DNA of 64,000 nucleotides from Mycolicibacter sinensis (GCF_001667375.1 NZ_LZIN01000071.1:44305-108304); one strand, 5' to 3'; counted from the first letter of the stretch, positions 16,956 to 24,881 are shown. Notes: generated from the letters alone by a model not told the origin. Numbers and translations: made by a program.

Positions 16956-16961
16956 TATGGT
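16956..16961 (+). promoter_or_regulatory. -10 box of leaderless NTF2-like gene
   Basis: TATGGT followed by CGGCTC and ATG at 16968. The 6-nt gap indicates a leaderless transcript. Confidence 0.5.
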
Positions 16962-16967
16962 CGGCTC

Positions 16968-17312
16968 ATGGCACGCACACCGCAGGAGATCTTCGACCAC
17001 CACCTTCACGCGCTGGTCGCCCGCAACGTCGACGAGTTGCTCACCGACTACGACGACGATTCGGTGCTGATCACCCCCGCCGGGGTGGCACAGGGCCTGG
17101 CCGGAATTCGGGCCGCGTTCAGCCAGCTGTCCGACGCGCTGGCCTCCGCGGTGTTCGACATCAAGACGCGGACCCACCACGGCGACGTCCTGCTGATCGA
17201 GTGGATGCTCGACTCGCCGGGTTTCCAGACCGACGGCGTGGACACCTTCGTGTTCGGCGACGACTCGATCCGGGTGCAGACCATCTCTCAGCTGGTGCGC
17301 GCCAAAGACTGA
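16968..17312 (+). CDS. SnoaL/NTF2-like cone-fold protein
   Basis: 114 residues. The pattern EIFDHHLHALVARNVDELL...YDDDSVLITP...GIRAAF is typical of the SnoaL-like NTF2 superfamily, small cone-shaped domains that bind or transform hydrophobic substrates. No catalytic residues specific enough to name a reaction are visible. It sits 6 nt before the phosphotransferase gene and heads a three-gene operon (NTF2-like, phosphotransferase, M20 hydrolase) transcribed from the leaderless promoter. Confidence 0.85.
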   Translation: MARTPQEIFDHHLHALVARNVDELLTDYDDDSVLITPAGVAQGLAGIRAAFSQLSDALASAVFDIKTRTHHGDVLLIEWMLDSPGFQTDGVDTFVFGDDSIRVQTISQLVRAKD

Positions 17313-17318
17313 CCCGCG

Positions 17319-18338
17319 ATGGACATCGAACCGGTAGCGCAATGGATGTCCGACCGGCGCCTCGGTGAGGGCCCGCTCGAAGACGTCACCGAACTGTCCG
17401 GCGGCACCCAGAACATCATGCTGCGGTTCACCCGGGCCGGTCGCAGCTATGTGCTGCGCCGCGGCCCGCTGCACCTGCGTCCCCGCAGCAACGCGGTGAT
17501 GCTGCGCGAGACCCGGGTGCTGGCCGCGCTGGCCGACACCGACGTGCCGCACCCGCGGCTGATCGCGGTCTGCGACGACCCGGCGGTGCTCGGTGACGCG
17601 GTGTTCTACCTCATGGAGCCGGTCGAGGGCTTCAACGCAGGGGAGGAACTGCCCGCGCTGCACGCCGGCGACCCGGCGATCCGCTACCAGATGGGCCTGT
17701 CGATGGCCGACGCGCTGGCCCGCCTCGGCGCCGTCGACCATGTGGCGGTGGGGCTGGCCGACTACGGCAAGCCGGACGGATTCCTGGAACGCCAAGTGCC
17801 GCGCTGGCTTTCGGAGTTGGATTCCTACCGCCAGTTCGAGAACTATCCGGGCCCCGACCTGCCCGGCATCGACGAAGTCGCCGCGTGGCTGCAGCGCAAC
17901 GTGCCGGCATCGTGGCAGCCGGGCATCCTGCACGGCGACTACCACGTGGCCAACGTGATGTTCTCCCGCACCGGGCCGCAGCTGGCGGCGATCCTGGACT
18001 GGGAGATGTCGACGATCGGCGATCCGCTGCTGGACCTGGGCTGGCTATTGGCTACCTGGCGCCAAGACGACGGTTCCAGCGTGTTCAGCCACACCCTGAC
18101 CGGCATGGACGGACTGGCCTCGCCCGGCGAGCTGCTGGAGCGCTACGCCAAGGGCAGCTCCCGCGACCTGACCCACATCGGCTGGTACACGGTGTTGGCC
18201 TGTTTCAAACTGGGCATCGTGATCGAGGGAACGCTGGCCCGCGCGTCGGCGGGCAAGGCACAGAAGGAAGTCGGCGACCAATTGCACGACGCGGCGGTGT
18301 GGCTGTTCCAGCGCGCGCGGACGTTGACGGAGGGCTGA
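17319..18338 (+). CDS. Phosphotransferase family protein (Rv3761c/ACAD10-type kinase fold)
   Basis: 339 residues with an aminoglycoside-phosphotransferase fold: glycine-rich ELSGGTQNIMLRF near residue 25-37, catalytic loop LHGDYHVANV (D207) and DWEMSTIGDPLLDLG (D227). It resembles the kinase domain of ACAD10/11 and the M. tuberculosis protein annotated FadE36 (Rv3761c), which is a phosphotransferase, not an acyl-CoA dehydrogenase. A role in phosphorylating hydroxyacyl-CoA for its removal is known for ACAD10/11 and is only inferred here. Confidence 0.85.
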   Translation: MDIEPVAQWMSDRRLGEGPLEDVTELSGGTQNIMLRFTRAGRSYVLRRGPLHLRPRSNAVMLRETRVLAALADTDVPHPRLIAVCDDPAVLGDAVFYLMEPVEGFNAGEELPALHAGDPAIRYQMGLSMADALARLGAVDHVAVGLADYGKPDGFLERQVPRWLSELDSYRQFENYPGPDLPGIDEVAAWLQRNVPASWQPGILHGDYHVANVMFSRTGPQLAAILDWEMSTIGDPLLDLGWLLATWRQDDGSSVFSHTLTGMDGLASPGELLERYAKGSSRDLTHIGWYTVLACFKLGIVIEGTLARASAGKAQKEVGDQLHDAAVWLFQRARTLTEG

Positions 18339-18341
18339 GCG

Positions 18342-19601
18342 ATGACTGGACACCTCGATGAAGTCGAGGCGATCGTCGCCGACGACACGCCCCGGCTGAT
18401 CGAGGTGTTCAAGGATCTGCACCGCAACCCCGAGCTGGGCTTCGCCGAGGTGCGCACCGCGCGGATCGTCGCGCAGGCCCTCACCAATCTCGGGTTCACC
18501 GTGACGACGGGGATCGCCGGCACCGGGGTGGTGGCGATCCTGGAGCGCGGCCAGGGCCCGGTGGTGATGTACCGGGCCGACATGGACGCACTGGCCGTGC
18601 GGGAGGCAACCGGCCTGGACTACGCGAGCACGGTGCGGGTCGCGGGCGACGACGGCAGCCAGTCGCCGGTGGCGCACGTGTGCGGCCACGACGCCCACGT
18701 CACCTGGATGCTCGGGATGGCCAAGGTACTCGCGCAGACCACCTGGTCGGGCACCGCGGTGCTGATCGGCCAGCCGGCCGAAGAGCTGATCTCCGGCGCC
18801 CAGGCGATGATCGACGACGGGCTGTACAACGTTGCGCCGCAGCCGGATTCATTCGTCGCGATGCACACCGCGCCGGTCCCGGTGGGCATGGTGGCCGCCG
18901 TGGGCGGTGAGCGGATGGCCGGCACCGACCAGCTCGAGATCGTCTTCCACGGCGTCGGCGGGCACGGGTCGATGCCGCAACTGGCCAAGGACCCGGTGCT
19001 GATGGCCGCCCAAGCCGTCGTGGGTTTTCAGAGCATCATCAGCCGCACTATCGCGCCGCACGAGAGTGCGGTGCTCACGGTTGGCTCGGTGCAGGCCGGC
19101 GCGAGCTACAACGTCATCCCGGACCGGGCCCGGCTGTTGGCCAACCTACGCTGGTACAACCCGCACGTGCGCGAACAACTGCTCACCGGAATCCGGGCGA
19201 TCAGCGAGGGCATCGCCCGCAGCGTCGGGATGCCCGACGAGCTGATGCCGGTCATCACCATGGCCGGCGGCTCCACCCCACTGGTCAACGACACGGCCCT
19301 GACCGCCCGGCTGGCCGCCGCCCTGGGCGGTCTGCTCGGGGAGCAGAACGTGATCACCGAGCTGCCAGCGGTCACCGCGTCGGAGGACTGCCACCTGCTC
19401 AAAGGCCCGCACAGCGACATACCGTTGGCCTACCTGATGGTCGGGGTGGCAGACCCAAAGGTCTATTCCGACGCCGCCGCTCGCGGGCAGCTGTTCCCCT
19501 ACTCCCCGCACTCCCCCGACTACGTCGTCGACCTGGCGGCGATCCCGTTGGGCGCCCGAATCGCCAGCCAAGCGATGCTGGAACTCCTCGCCGCTTGTTA
19601 G
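18342..19601 (+). CDS. M20 family amidohydrolase/peptidase
   Basis: 419 residues. M20D signatures include LHRNPELGFAE, YRADMDALAV, HVCGHDAHV (metal-binding Cys and His), PAEE and the dimerisation domain starting at GVGGHGSMPQ. Family enzymes hydrolyse amide bonds of N-acyl amino acids or related amides. The substrate is unknown. The ATG follows the phosphotransferase stop by 3 nt, so they are co-translated. Last gene of the operon. Confidence 0.88.
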   Translation: MTGHLDEVEAIVADDTPRLIEVFKDLHRNPELGFAEVRTARIVAQALTNLGFTVTTGIAGTGVVAILERGQGPVVMYRADMDALAVREATGLDYASTVRVAGDDGSQSPVAHVCGHDAHVTWMLGMAKVLAQTTWSGTAVLIGQPAEELISGAQAMIDDGLYNVAPQPDSFVAMHTAPVPVGMVAAVGGERMAGTDQLEIVFHGVGGHGSMPQLAKDPVLMAAQAVVGFQSIISRTIAPHESAVLTVGSVQAGASYNVIPDRARLLANLRWYNPHVREQLLTGIRAISEGIARSVGMPDELMPVITMAGGSTPLVNDTALTARLAAALGGLLGEQNVITELPAVTASEDCHLLKGPHSDIPLAYLMVGVADPKVYSDAAARGQLFPYSPHSPDYVVDLAAIPLGARIASQAMLELLAAC

Positions 19602-19634
19602 GAACACGGGCGCTTTTCCGTACCAATCGTAGGG

Positions 19635-19644
19635 ACCGTACGGT
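19635..19644. promoter_or_regulatory. Palindrome upstream of the small regulator gene
   Basis: ACCGTACGGT is a perfect 10-bp palindrome that abuts the expected -35 zone of the leaderless promoter at 19667. It is a candidate operator, possibly for autoregulation by the downstream regulator. Confidence 0.3.
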
Positions 19645-19666
19645 TGTGCGGTCTACGAAGCCGAGC

Positions 19667-19672
19667 TAAGGT
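19667..19672 (+). promoter_or_regulatory. -10 box of leaderless small regulator gene
   Basis: TAAGGT followed by 8 nt and GTG at 19681, a typical leaderless layout. Confidence 0.45.
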
Positions 19673-19680
19673 TTATTGCT

Positions 19681-19989
19681 GTGGACGATCGTCACAAAGA
19701 CCCAACCGTAGTGTTGCCCTACCTCGTCGGGAGGCCGCTCGGAGCGACCGAGGTCTACGAGGCATTCGGGTACCGCAAGTCGGCCTACTACAAGGCGGCC
19801 CACGAAGGCCGGCTGATCAGCGCCGACAACCTGATCCGGGTTGCCAGATATTTCGGGTTGAACCCCGTCGATCTGCAGGTCCGGTTCGGCTTGATCGAGC
19901 ACGACGCCGTTGCGGAATATCTGGACTCGTCGTCGCGGCCGCTGCGGCTCGGTGATCTGAAGGCGGATCTCGACAAACCGCCTGTCTAA
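19681..19989 (+). CDS. Small putative DNA-binding regulator
   Basis: 102 residues from GTG 19681. The central region EVYEAFGYRKSAYYKAAHEG followed by RLISADNLIRVARYFGLNPVDL has the helix-turn-helix feel of small actinobacterial and mycobacteriophage repressors, with a C-terminal helix for dimerisation. The fold is inferred from pattern only. It directly precedes three tandem membrane protein genes, each likely under a separate or shared promoter 8 nt before the next ATG. It may regulate that cassette. Confidence 0.6.
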   Translation: MDDRHKDPTVVLPYLVGRPLGATEVYEAFGYRKSAYYKAAHEGRLISADNLIRVARYFGLNPVDLQVRFGLIEHDAVAEYLDSSSRPLRLGDLKADLDKPPV

Positions 19990-20005
19990 GCGGACCTTAA
20001 AGAAG

Positions 20006-20011
20006 TACCGT
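20006..20011 (+). promoter_or_regulatory. -10 box of leaderless membrane-protein cassette
   Basis: TACCGT followed by CGACGTC and ATG at 20019 (7 nt). A 14-nt palindrome GACGTCATGACGTC at 20013-20026 is centred on the start codon. Half of it encodes Met-Thr-Ser, so the symmetry may be partly coincidental. Confidence 0.45.
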
Positions 20012-20018
20012 CGACGTC

Positions 20019-20774
20019 ATGACGTCGGGCTTCATCGGCGCCACCGTGCTGGTGGCGCTCTACACCCTATGGGTGCGCCGCGACACGTGGTGGTCACGCT
20101 GGGAGATCGGGGTCAGCTCGGCCATCGCGCTGGAAGTCGGCGCACTGGTGCTGATGTCACCCTGGGCCGCTGAGACGCTCGGGCCGTGGCTGTACCGGGC
20201 CGCGCGGATGTGGAACCTGCAGCAGCTGGCCGGCCACATCTGCTTCGTCATCGCGATCGCGGCCAACATCTATCACGTGTTGCCGCGGCTGGCCGACTTC
20301 AACCGGATCCGGCCGCTGTTCCGCAGACACGTGGAGTGGCCCGTGGGGATCGGTGTGGTGGCGCTGGCGGCGGTGTTCATCACTGCCGACGCGGGCTACC
20401 GACCGGACGGTTTCTCGACACGCGGCGGCGGCGGCGCCTGGGCGAGCGCCTACTGGGTGCTGCTCTGCGGGCTGCTGATCCTCCTATCCGGCTATGCGAC
20501 CCGGCTGCTGCTGTTGGTCCGGTCGGATCCCCGCGCCAAGGAGACCGTCGAGCTCTACACCGCCTCGTCGGCGTTCGCGCTGGCGGCCCTGGTGGCGCAA
20601 TTGAGCACCACCTGGACCAAAACCGATGTCAGCTCCCTGGTCTGGTTGTGCGCGTGCATCTCGGTGACGATCTTCGCCTACGGCTCGGCCCGCTCGTGGA
20701 AAGCGAAGGCGGCGTGGTTTACCACCGGCCGCCGATCGATCAAGGAGCCCAACCCGCCCCAAGCGCTTTCTTGA
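20019..20774 (+). CDS. Seven-helix membrane protein, tandem paralogue 1
   Basis: 251 residues with about seven transmembrane segments. Conserved marks shared with the next two genes are RRDTWWSRWE after helix 1, NIYH after helix 3, LVRSDPRAK between helices 5 and 6, and FAYGSARSWKAKAAWF at the C-terminus. The family is not recognised. The invariant Trp/Arg cytoplasmic loop and the final WxxKxAWF are the best handles for a search. First gene of the cassette; spacing to the second gene is 6 nt. Confidence 0.75.
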   Translation: MTSGFIGATVLVALYTLWVRRDTWWSRWEIGVSSAIALEVGALVLMSPWAAETLGPWLYRAARMWNLQQLAGHICFVIAIAANIYHVLPRLADFNRIRPLFRRHVEWPVGIGVVALAAVFITADAGYRPDGFSTRGGGGAWASAYWVLLCGLLILLSGYATRLLLLVRSDPRAKETVELYTASSAFALAALVAQLSTTWTKTDVSSLVWLCACISVTIFAYGSARSWKAKAAWFTTGRRSIKEPNPPQALS

Positions 20775-20780
20775 GGCGCC

Positions 20781-21518
20781 ATGACGTCGGGACTCATCGT
20801 CGCCACCTTGGTGCTGATCGCGTACAGCTCCTGGATTCGCCGCGACACCTGGTGGTCGCGCTGGGAGGCCGCCGCCTCGCTGGCATTGGCGTTGGAAGGC
20901 GTTGCGCTGCTGTTGATGTCGCCGTGGGGCGCGACCACGATCGGCCCGATCTTGCACCGCGGCCTGGGGGCCTGGAACGTGCAGCAGATGCTCGGCCATC
21001 TGTGTCTGATCGCGGCCGTCACGGCGAACATCTATCACATGCTAGTTAGGCTCGCCGATCCCGAGCAGGTGCGCTCGATCATGCGCCGCCAGCTGATGGT
21101 CCCGATATGGCTGGGCATCGCACTGATGGTGCCCTCCTTCCTGCTCGCCGACCAGGAGTACCGCATCGACATGTTCGCCGCCGCACGCACTGATTCCTGG
21201 CTCGTCGTCTACGAATTGGTGGGCTGCGCCGTGGTGCTCTACCTCAGCGCCTACGTCAGCCGGCTGATGCTGATGCTGCGCGAGGACCCGCGGGCCAAAT
21301 CCACCATCGACCTGTTCCTGGTGTCGATGAGTTTCGCCGCCGCGGCCTGTCTGATCGTGATGGGCTCGGCGTGGGTGGACGGCGACGATGCCAGTCCGGC
21401 GATCTGGCTGTGCATCTGCCTGTCGGTGGGGACCTTCGCCTACGGGTCGGCGCGGTCCTGGGTGGCCAAGAGCGCATGGTTCACGTCGGGGGGCGGCACG
21501 GCGATCGGTGCACAATGA
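20781..21518 (+). CDS. Seven-helix membrane protein, tandem paralogue 2
   Basis: 245 residues, same layout as paralogue 1: IRRDTWWSRWEA, NVQQMLGHLCLIAAVTANIYH, MLREDPRAK and FAYGSARSWVAKSAWFTSGG. By eye it is closer to paralogue 3 (both have NIYHMLVRLADP.QVR). Its stop overlaps the next start (ATGA), so the two are translationally coupled. Function unknown. Confidence 0.75.
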   Translation: MTSGLIVATLVLIAYSSWIRRDTWWSRWEAAASLALALEGVALLLMSPWGATTIGPILHRGLGAWNVQQMLGHLCLIAAVTANIYHMLVRLADPEQVRSIMRRQLMVPIWLGIALMVPSFLLADQEYRIDMFAAARTDSWLVVYELVGCAVVLYLSAYVSRLMLMLREDPRAKSTIDLFLVSMSFAAAACLIVMGSAWVDGDDASPAIWLCICLSVGTFAYGSARSWVAKSAWFTSGGGTAIGAQ

Positions 21519-22240
21519 CCTCGGTATTCATCGCCGCCACCCTTGGGGTGATCCTCTACAGCCTGTGGGTACGCCGCGACACCTGGTGGTCGCGCTGGGA
21601 ATCCGCCGCCACCTTCGCCATCGCGATGGAGGGCTGTTCGTTGGTGTTGCTGTCGCCGCGGGCCGGCGCCGAGCTGAGCCCGTGGCTGTACCAATGGCTG
21701 GGCATGTGGAACGTCCAGCATCTGATCGGCGGCCTTTGTCTGATGGTGGCGGTGATCGCGAACATCTACCACATGCTGGTGCGGCTCGCCGATCCCGATC
21801 AGGTACGCCCGCTCATGCGCAGGCACCTGCAGCTGCCGTTGGGGGCGGGCGTCTTGGTGCTGCTGGCCAGCTTCGTCAAGATCGAACGGGGCCACGAGCC
21901 CGACATGTTCGCCGGCCTGACCGGTGATGCGTGGCTGACCGCCTACGAGGTGGCCGCGTGTGGGATCGTGCTCTACCTGAGCGGCTACGTCGGCCGGTTG
22001 ATGCTGGCGCTGCGCCACGACCCGCGGGCCAAAACGACGGTCTACCTGTATGCGGCGTCGATGTTGTTGACGGTGGTGGCCTGCGTGATCGCGATCGTCT
22101 CGATCGGGGTGGGCAGCTACGCCGGCCCGGCGATCTGGGCCTGCATCTGCTTGTCGGTGGCGATCTTCGCCTACGGGCTGGCGCGGTCCTGGAAGGCCAA
22201 GCAGGCCTGGTTCTCTCCGGGCGCCTCCGCGCGGCGGTGA
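21515..22240 (+). CDS. Seven-helix membrane protein, tandem paralogue 3
   Basis: 241 residues from ATG 21515, chosen because it overlaps the preceding stop and gives the same MTS(V/G)FI.AT N-terminus as its paralogues. Contains VRRDTWWSRWES, NIYHMLVRLADPDQVRPLMR, LRHDPRAK and FAYGLARSWKAKQAWF. The cassette ends at an intergenic inverted repeat. Three copies in a row suggest a hetero-oligomer or recent amplification. Confidence 0.75.
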   Translation: MTSVFIAATLGVILYSLWVRRDTWWSRWESAATFAIAMEGCSLVLLSPRAGAELSPWLYQWLGMWNVQHLIGGLCLMVAVIANIYHMLVRLADPDQVRPLMRRHLQLPLGAGVLVLLASFVKIERGHEPDMFAGLTGDAWLTAYEVAACGIVLYLSGYVGRLMLALRHDPRAKTTVYLYAASMLLTVVACVIAIVSIGVGSYAGPAIWACICLSVAIFAYGLARSWKAKQAWFSPGASARR

Positions 22241-22246
22241 GCCGGG

Positions 22247-22305
22247 TTGACTCTGCCTCCACCAGGCGGGTTACTCGTATTTTTGCCTGGTACGCGCAGA
22301 GTCAG
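22247..22305. repeat. Intergenic inverted repeat, probable terminator
   Basis: Arms at 22247-22267 (TTGACTCTGC...CACCAGGC) and 22285-22305 form an imperfect stem with a 17-nt loop. It is a close relative of the repeat at 29724-29786. It separates the membrane cassette from the convergent tRNA-Arg gene. Confidence 0.6.
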
Positions 22306-22320
22306 TGGGGAATTTTTGAG

Positions 22321-22393
22321 TGCGCCCGAAGGGATTCGAACCCCCAACCTTCTGATCCGTAGTCAGATGCTCTATCCGTTGAGCTACGGGCGC
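22321..22393 (-). tRNA. tRNA-Arg (anticodon ACG)
   Basis: 73 nt. Acceptor GCGCCCG pairs with CGGGCGC, discriminator A. Anticodon stem TCTGA/TCAGA encloses CTACGGA, giving ACG. A34 of this tRNA is the expected substrate of TadA encoded at 8.8 kb. Confidence 0.95.
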
Positions 22394-22436
22394 CTGTCTT
22401 CAGTTGTACTGCGCGGCCGAGCAGGCTCGGCCGTGG

Positions 22437-22525
22437 CGGAGGCGAGAGGATTTGAACCTCCGGTCCCCCGTAAAGAGGACAACTCATTAGCAGTGAGTCC
22501 CATTCGGCCGCTCTGGCACGCCTCC
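22437..22525 (-). tRNA. tRNA-Ser (anticodon GCT)
   Basis: 89 nt. Acceptor GGAGGCG pairs with CGCCTCC, discriminator G. Anticodon stem ACTCA/TGAGT encloses CTGCTAA, giving GCT for AGC/AGU codons. Long variable arm, T-loop GGTTCAAATCC. Confidence 0.95.
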
Positions 22526-22609
22526 TCGAACTCGTTGAGGGTACCGGATCGATGCCCCGGCTCCGAAACCGCGGGTTCATGCGGCGGCGAACCAGGCTAC
22601 CGGCGCACC

Positions 22610-22615
22610 TATGCT
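22610..22615 (+). promoter_or_regulatory. -10 box of leaderless hisC2
   Basis: TATGCT followed by 7 nt and GTG at 22623. The ATG at 22611 lies inside this hexamer, so it is unlikely to be the start. Confidence 0.5.
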
Positions 22616-22622
22616 GTGGTCC

Positions 22623-23666
22623 GTGACCGCCCGTCTGCGCCCGGAGATCGCCGCATTGCCGGCCTACGTCGAGGGCAAGACGGTGCCGGGCTCGATCAAG
22701 CTGGCCAGCAACGAGACGGTGCTGCCGCCGCTGCCCAGCGTCATCAAGGCCGTCGAAGCCGCCCTGGCGGGAACCAACCGCTATCCGGACAACGGCTACG
22801 CCGCGCTGCGGACCCGGCTGGCCGACCATGTCGGATTCGCCCCGGAGCACGTCGCCGCGGGCGCCGGGTCGGTGAGCCTGTGCCAACAGCTCATCCAGAT
22901 CAGCACCGGTGCGGGCGACGAGGTGCTGTTCGGCTGGCGCAGCTTCGAGATCTACCCGCTGCAGGTGCGCACCGCCGGCGCCGTGCCGGTGCAGGTGCCG
23001 TTGCGCGAGCACACCTACGACCTGGACGCGATGCTCGCGGCCATCACCGAGCGCACCCGGCTGATCTTCGTCTGCAACCCCAACAATCCGACCTCCACCG
23101 TCGTCGATCCCGACGCGCTGACCCGGTTCGTCGCCGCGGTGCCGCCCCACATCCTGATCGCCATCGACGAGGCGTACGTGGAGTACGTTCGCGACGGCAT
23201 GGTGCCGGACAGCCTGGGGCTGGCCCGCCGGTACCCGAACGTCGTTGTACTGCGGACCTTTTCGAAAGCCTACGGGCTGGCCGGGCTGCGCTTGGGCTAT
23301 GCGGTCGGCGATCCGGAGATCATCACCGCCCTGGGCAAGGTCTACGTGCCGTTCACGGTGTCCACCGTGGCGCAGGTCGCCGGGATCGCCTCGATGGACG
23401 CCGCCGACGAACTGCTGGCCCGCACCGACGCGGTGGTCGCCGAGCGGGTCCGGGTCTCCGCGGCGCTGCGGGAGGCCGGCTTCGAGCTGCCGGATTCGCA
23501 GGCCAACTTCGTCTGGCTGCCGCTGGCCGAGCGCACCGCGGACTTCGTGAGCGCTGCTGCGGACGCGCGGATCGTGGTGCGCCCGTATGGCAGCGACGGG
23601 GTCCGGGTGACCATCGGCGCGCCGGAGGAGAACGACGCGCTGTTACGGTTCGCTCAGGCTTACTGA
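22623..23666 (+). CDS. hisC2: Aromatic/histidinol-phosphate aminotransferase HisC2 (Pat)
   Basis: 347 residues, fold-type I PLP enzyme. The Schiff-base lysine is K215 in RTFSKAYGLAGLRLGY; other marks are SNET, CNPNNPTST and IDEAYVEY. In M. tuberculosis Rv3772 this enzyme transaminates phenylpyruvate and related aromatic keto acids rather than histidinol phosphate. The GTG start follows a leaderless promoter. The next gene begins 11 nt after its stop. Confidence 0.9.
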   Translation: MTARLRPEIAALPAYVEGKTVPGSIKLASNETVLPPLPSVIKAVEAALAGTNRYPDNGYAALRTRLADHVGFAPEHVAAGAGSVSLCQQLIQISTGAGDEVLFGWRSFEIYPLQVRTAGAVPVQVPLREHTYDLDAMLAAITERTRLIFVCNPNNPTSTVVDPDALTRFVAAVPPHILIAIDEAYVEYVRDGMVPDSLGLARRYPNVVVLRTFSKAYGLAGLRLGYAVGDPEIITALGKVYVPFTVSTVAQVAGIASMDAADELLARTDAVVAERVRVSAALREAGFELPDSQANFVWLPLAERTADFVSAAADARIVVRPYGSDGVRVTIGAPEENDALLRFAQAY

Positions 23667-23677
23667 GGAGGAACGCT

Positions 23678-24091
23678 ATGCACGCGACCGCTACCGCCAC
23701 CGTCGCCGCGCCCGCGGCCCGGGTGTGGGCGGTGCTCTCGGACTACGAGGGCATGTCCGCCTGGGCGCCCGGCCTGCAGATCACGCTGGCCCGGCCCGGC
23801 TCCCCCGAACCCAACGGCGTCGGCGCCCAGCGCCGCATCAAGGCGATGCCGGGGATGGCGCCCCTGGTGGAGGAGATCGTCGCGTTCGAGCCCGATCAGC
23901 GGCTGAGCTACCGGGGCGTGTCGGGCATCCCGTTCCGCAACTACGTCGGCGACGTCGTGCTGCGCCCCTCGGGGGCGGGCACCGAGATCAGCTACACCAT
24001 CAGCGCCGACAACCAGCTGCCCGGGGTTGCCACGGTGCTGGCCAACGTGCTGCTGTTCGGCCTCAAGCGGGCCGTCAAGAAGGCCGGCTGA
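23678..24091 (+). CDS. SRPBCC family protein
   Basis: 137 residues with a GAGGAGG ribosome site before the ATG. The pattern MHATATATVAAPAARVWAVL...YEGMSAWAPG and a C-terminal amphipathic helix are those of the polyketide cyclase/START-like (SRPBCC) fold, which binds hydrophobic ligands in a deep cavity. The ligand is unknown. Probably co-transcribed with hisC2. Ends 14 nt before a strong inverted repeat. Confidence 0.82.
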   Translation: MHATATATVAAPAARVWAVLSDYEGMSAWAPGLQITLARPGSPEPNGVGAQRRIKAMPGMAPLVEEIVAFEPDQRLSYRGVSGIPFRNYVGDVVLRPSGAGTEISYTISADNQLPGVATVLANVLLFGLKRAVKKAG

Positions 24092-24105
24092 GCCTCTACT
24101 CCCCC

Positions 24106-24165
24106 GCCCAACGTGACGTTAGCTTCACGCTCGGCGGCGAGTGTGAACCTAACTTCACGTTGGGC
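24106..24165. repeat. Intergenic inverted repeat with 28-nt arms
   Basis: Arms 24106-24133 and 24138-24165 pair with only a few mismatches around a 4-nt loop (cores GCCCAACGTGA and TTCACGTTGGGC). It separates the SRPBCC gene from the DUF4334 gene on the same strand. Its 3' arm ends 16 nt before the DUF4334 ATG, so it may also affect that gene's expression. Confidence 0.65.
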
Positions 24166-24181
24166 AAGGAAAGGTAGGCAG

Positions 24182-24649
24182 ATGAGCGACGAGCAGGCTC
24201 GCGCCGCGTTCACCGCGCTCAAAGGGCGCACCGGGGAGATCCCCGACGCCGAACTCGATGAGTTCTGGGCGTCGCTGCCGCCGGCCACCGTCGAGGGCAT
24301 GATCGGCGAATGGCGCGGCGGGGAGTTCATCACCGGCCACAAGATGAACGGCCTGCTGGAGAAGGCGCGCTGGTTCGGCAAGACGTTCCGCTCGGCCACC
24401 GACGTGCAGCCGCTGGTCTGCCTCGACGAGGACGGCAACAAGTTCTCCAACATCAAGCTCGGCAAGGGCGAGGCCAGCCTGTGGGTCGAGGAGTTCCGCG
24501 GCGAGATGGTGGCCACCATGGTCTACGACGGCCAGCCCACCCACGACCACTTCAAGCGCGTCGACGACGACACCGTGCTGGGCATCATGAACGGCAAGGG
24601 AGTGCTGGATAACGGCCGGTACTTCTACTTCTACCTCGAGCGGGTGTAA
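24182..24649 (+). CDS. DUF4334 (GXWXG) domain protein
   Basis: 155 residues. The N-terminal GXWXG motif appears as IGEWRGGEF and the C-terminal half (FSNIKLGKGEASLWVEEFRGE...ATMVYDGQPTHDHFKRVD) matches DUF4334. Proteins of this pair of domains are found across bacteria; no enzymatic activity is established, though a lipid- or ligand-binding role is plausible. AAGGAAAGG upstream serves as ribosome site. Confidence 0.85.
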   Translation: MSDEQARAAFTALKGRTGEIPDAELDEFWASLPPATVEGMIGEWRGGEFITGHKMNGLLEKARWFGKTFRSATDVQPLVCLDEDGNKFSNIKLGKGEASLWVEEFRGEMVATMVYDGQPTHDHFKRVDDDTVLGIMNGKGVLDNGRYFYFYLERV

Positions 24650-24652
24650 CGC

Positions 24653-24688
24653 CCACGCTTAAGCGTGGCAGGGGGCGGGAACCCTGCC
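24653..24688 (+). promoter_or_regulatory. Two adjoining hairpins before the 62-residue gene
   Basis: CCACGCTT/AAGCGTGG (24653-24668) is a perfect 16-bp palindrome, and GGCAGGG...CCCTGCC (24667-24688) overlaps its last two bases. The second hairpin ends 4 nt before the ATG at 24693, so it would mask the ribosome site. They could be a terminator of the upstream gene, a translational control element, or mutually exclusive structures. Confidence 0.45.
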
Positions 24689-24692
24689 AGGC

Positions 24693-24881
24693 ATGTCTAA
24701 CTATCGAGTGCTGGACCCCCACGGCGACGTCGTAGCCACCAAAGACATCGCCAGTGCCGAAGACGCCCACGCCTGGTTCGTCGACGTCAAGGCCGACAAC
24801 TCCGAACTTGGCTGGCGGATGGAAGTCGATCTCGACGGCGAGTGGCGGTTCTTCGAGAGCACCGAAGGCGACCGCTCTTAA
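24693..24881 (+). CDS. Small conserved hypothetical protein, 62 residues
   Basis: Peptide MSNYRVLDPHGDVVATKDIA continues into an acidic, Trp-containing C-terminus (WRMEVDLDGEWRFFEST). It looks like a single small beta-alpha-beta domain. Function unknown. It has no visible ribosome site because a hairpin occupies that place. Its stop overlaps the stop of the convergent TerC gene. Confidence 0.7.
   Translation: MSNYRVLDPHGDVVATKDIASAEDAHAWFVDVKADNSELGWRMEVDLDGEWRFFESTEGDRS

Noticed and set aside
16929..17945. Long minus-strand extension of the tcrX frame
   Set aside because: It runs antisense through the NTF2-like and phosphotransferase genes. TcrX homology starts at about 16890, so the extension is a shadow.
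22321..22525. Integration (att) site at the tRNA-Arg/tRNA-Ser pair
   Set aside because: No integrase, no repeated tRNA 3' end elsewhere in the window and the flanking hisC2 neighbourhood is conserved, so an island boundary cannot be supported.
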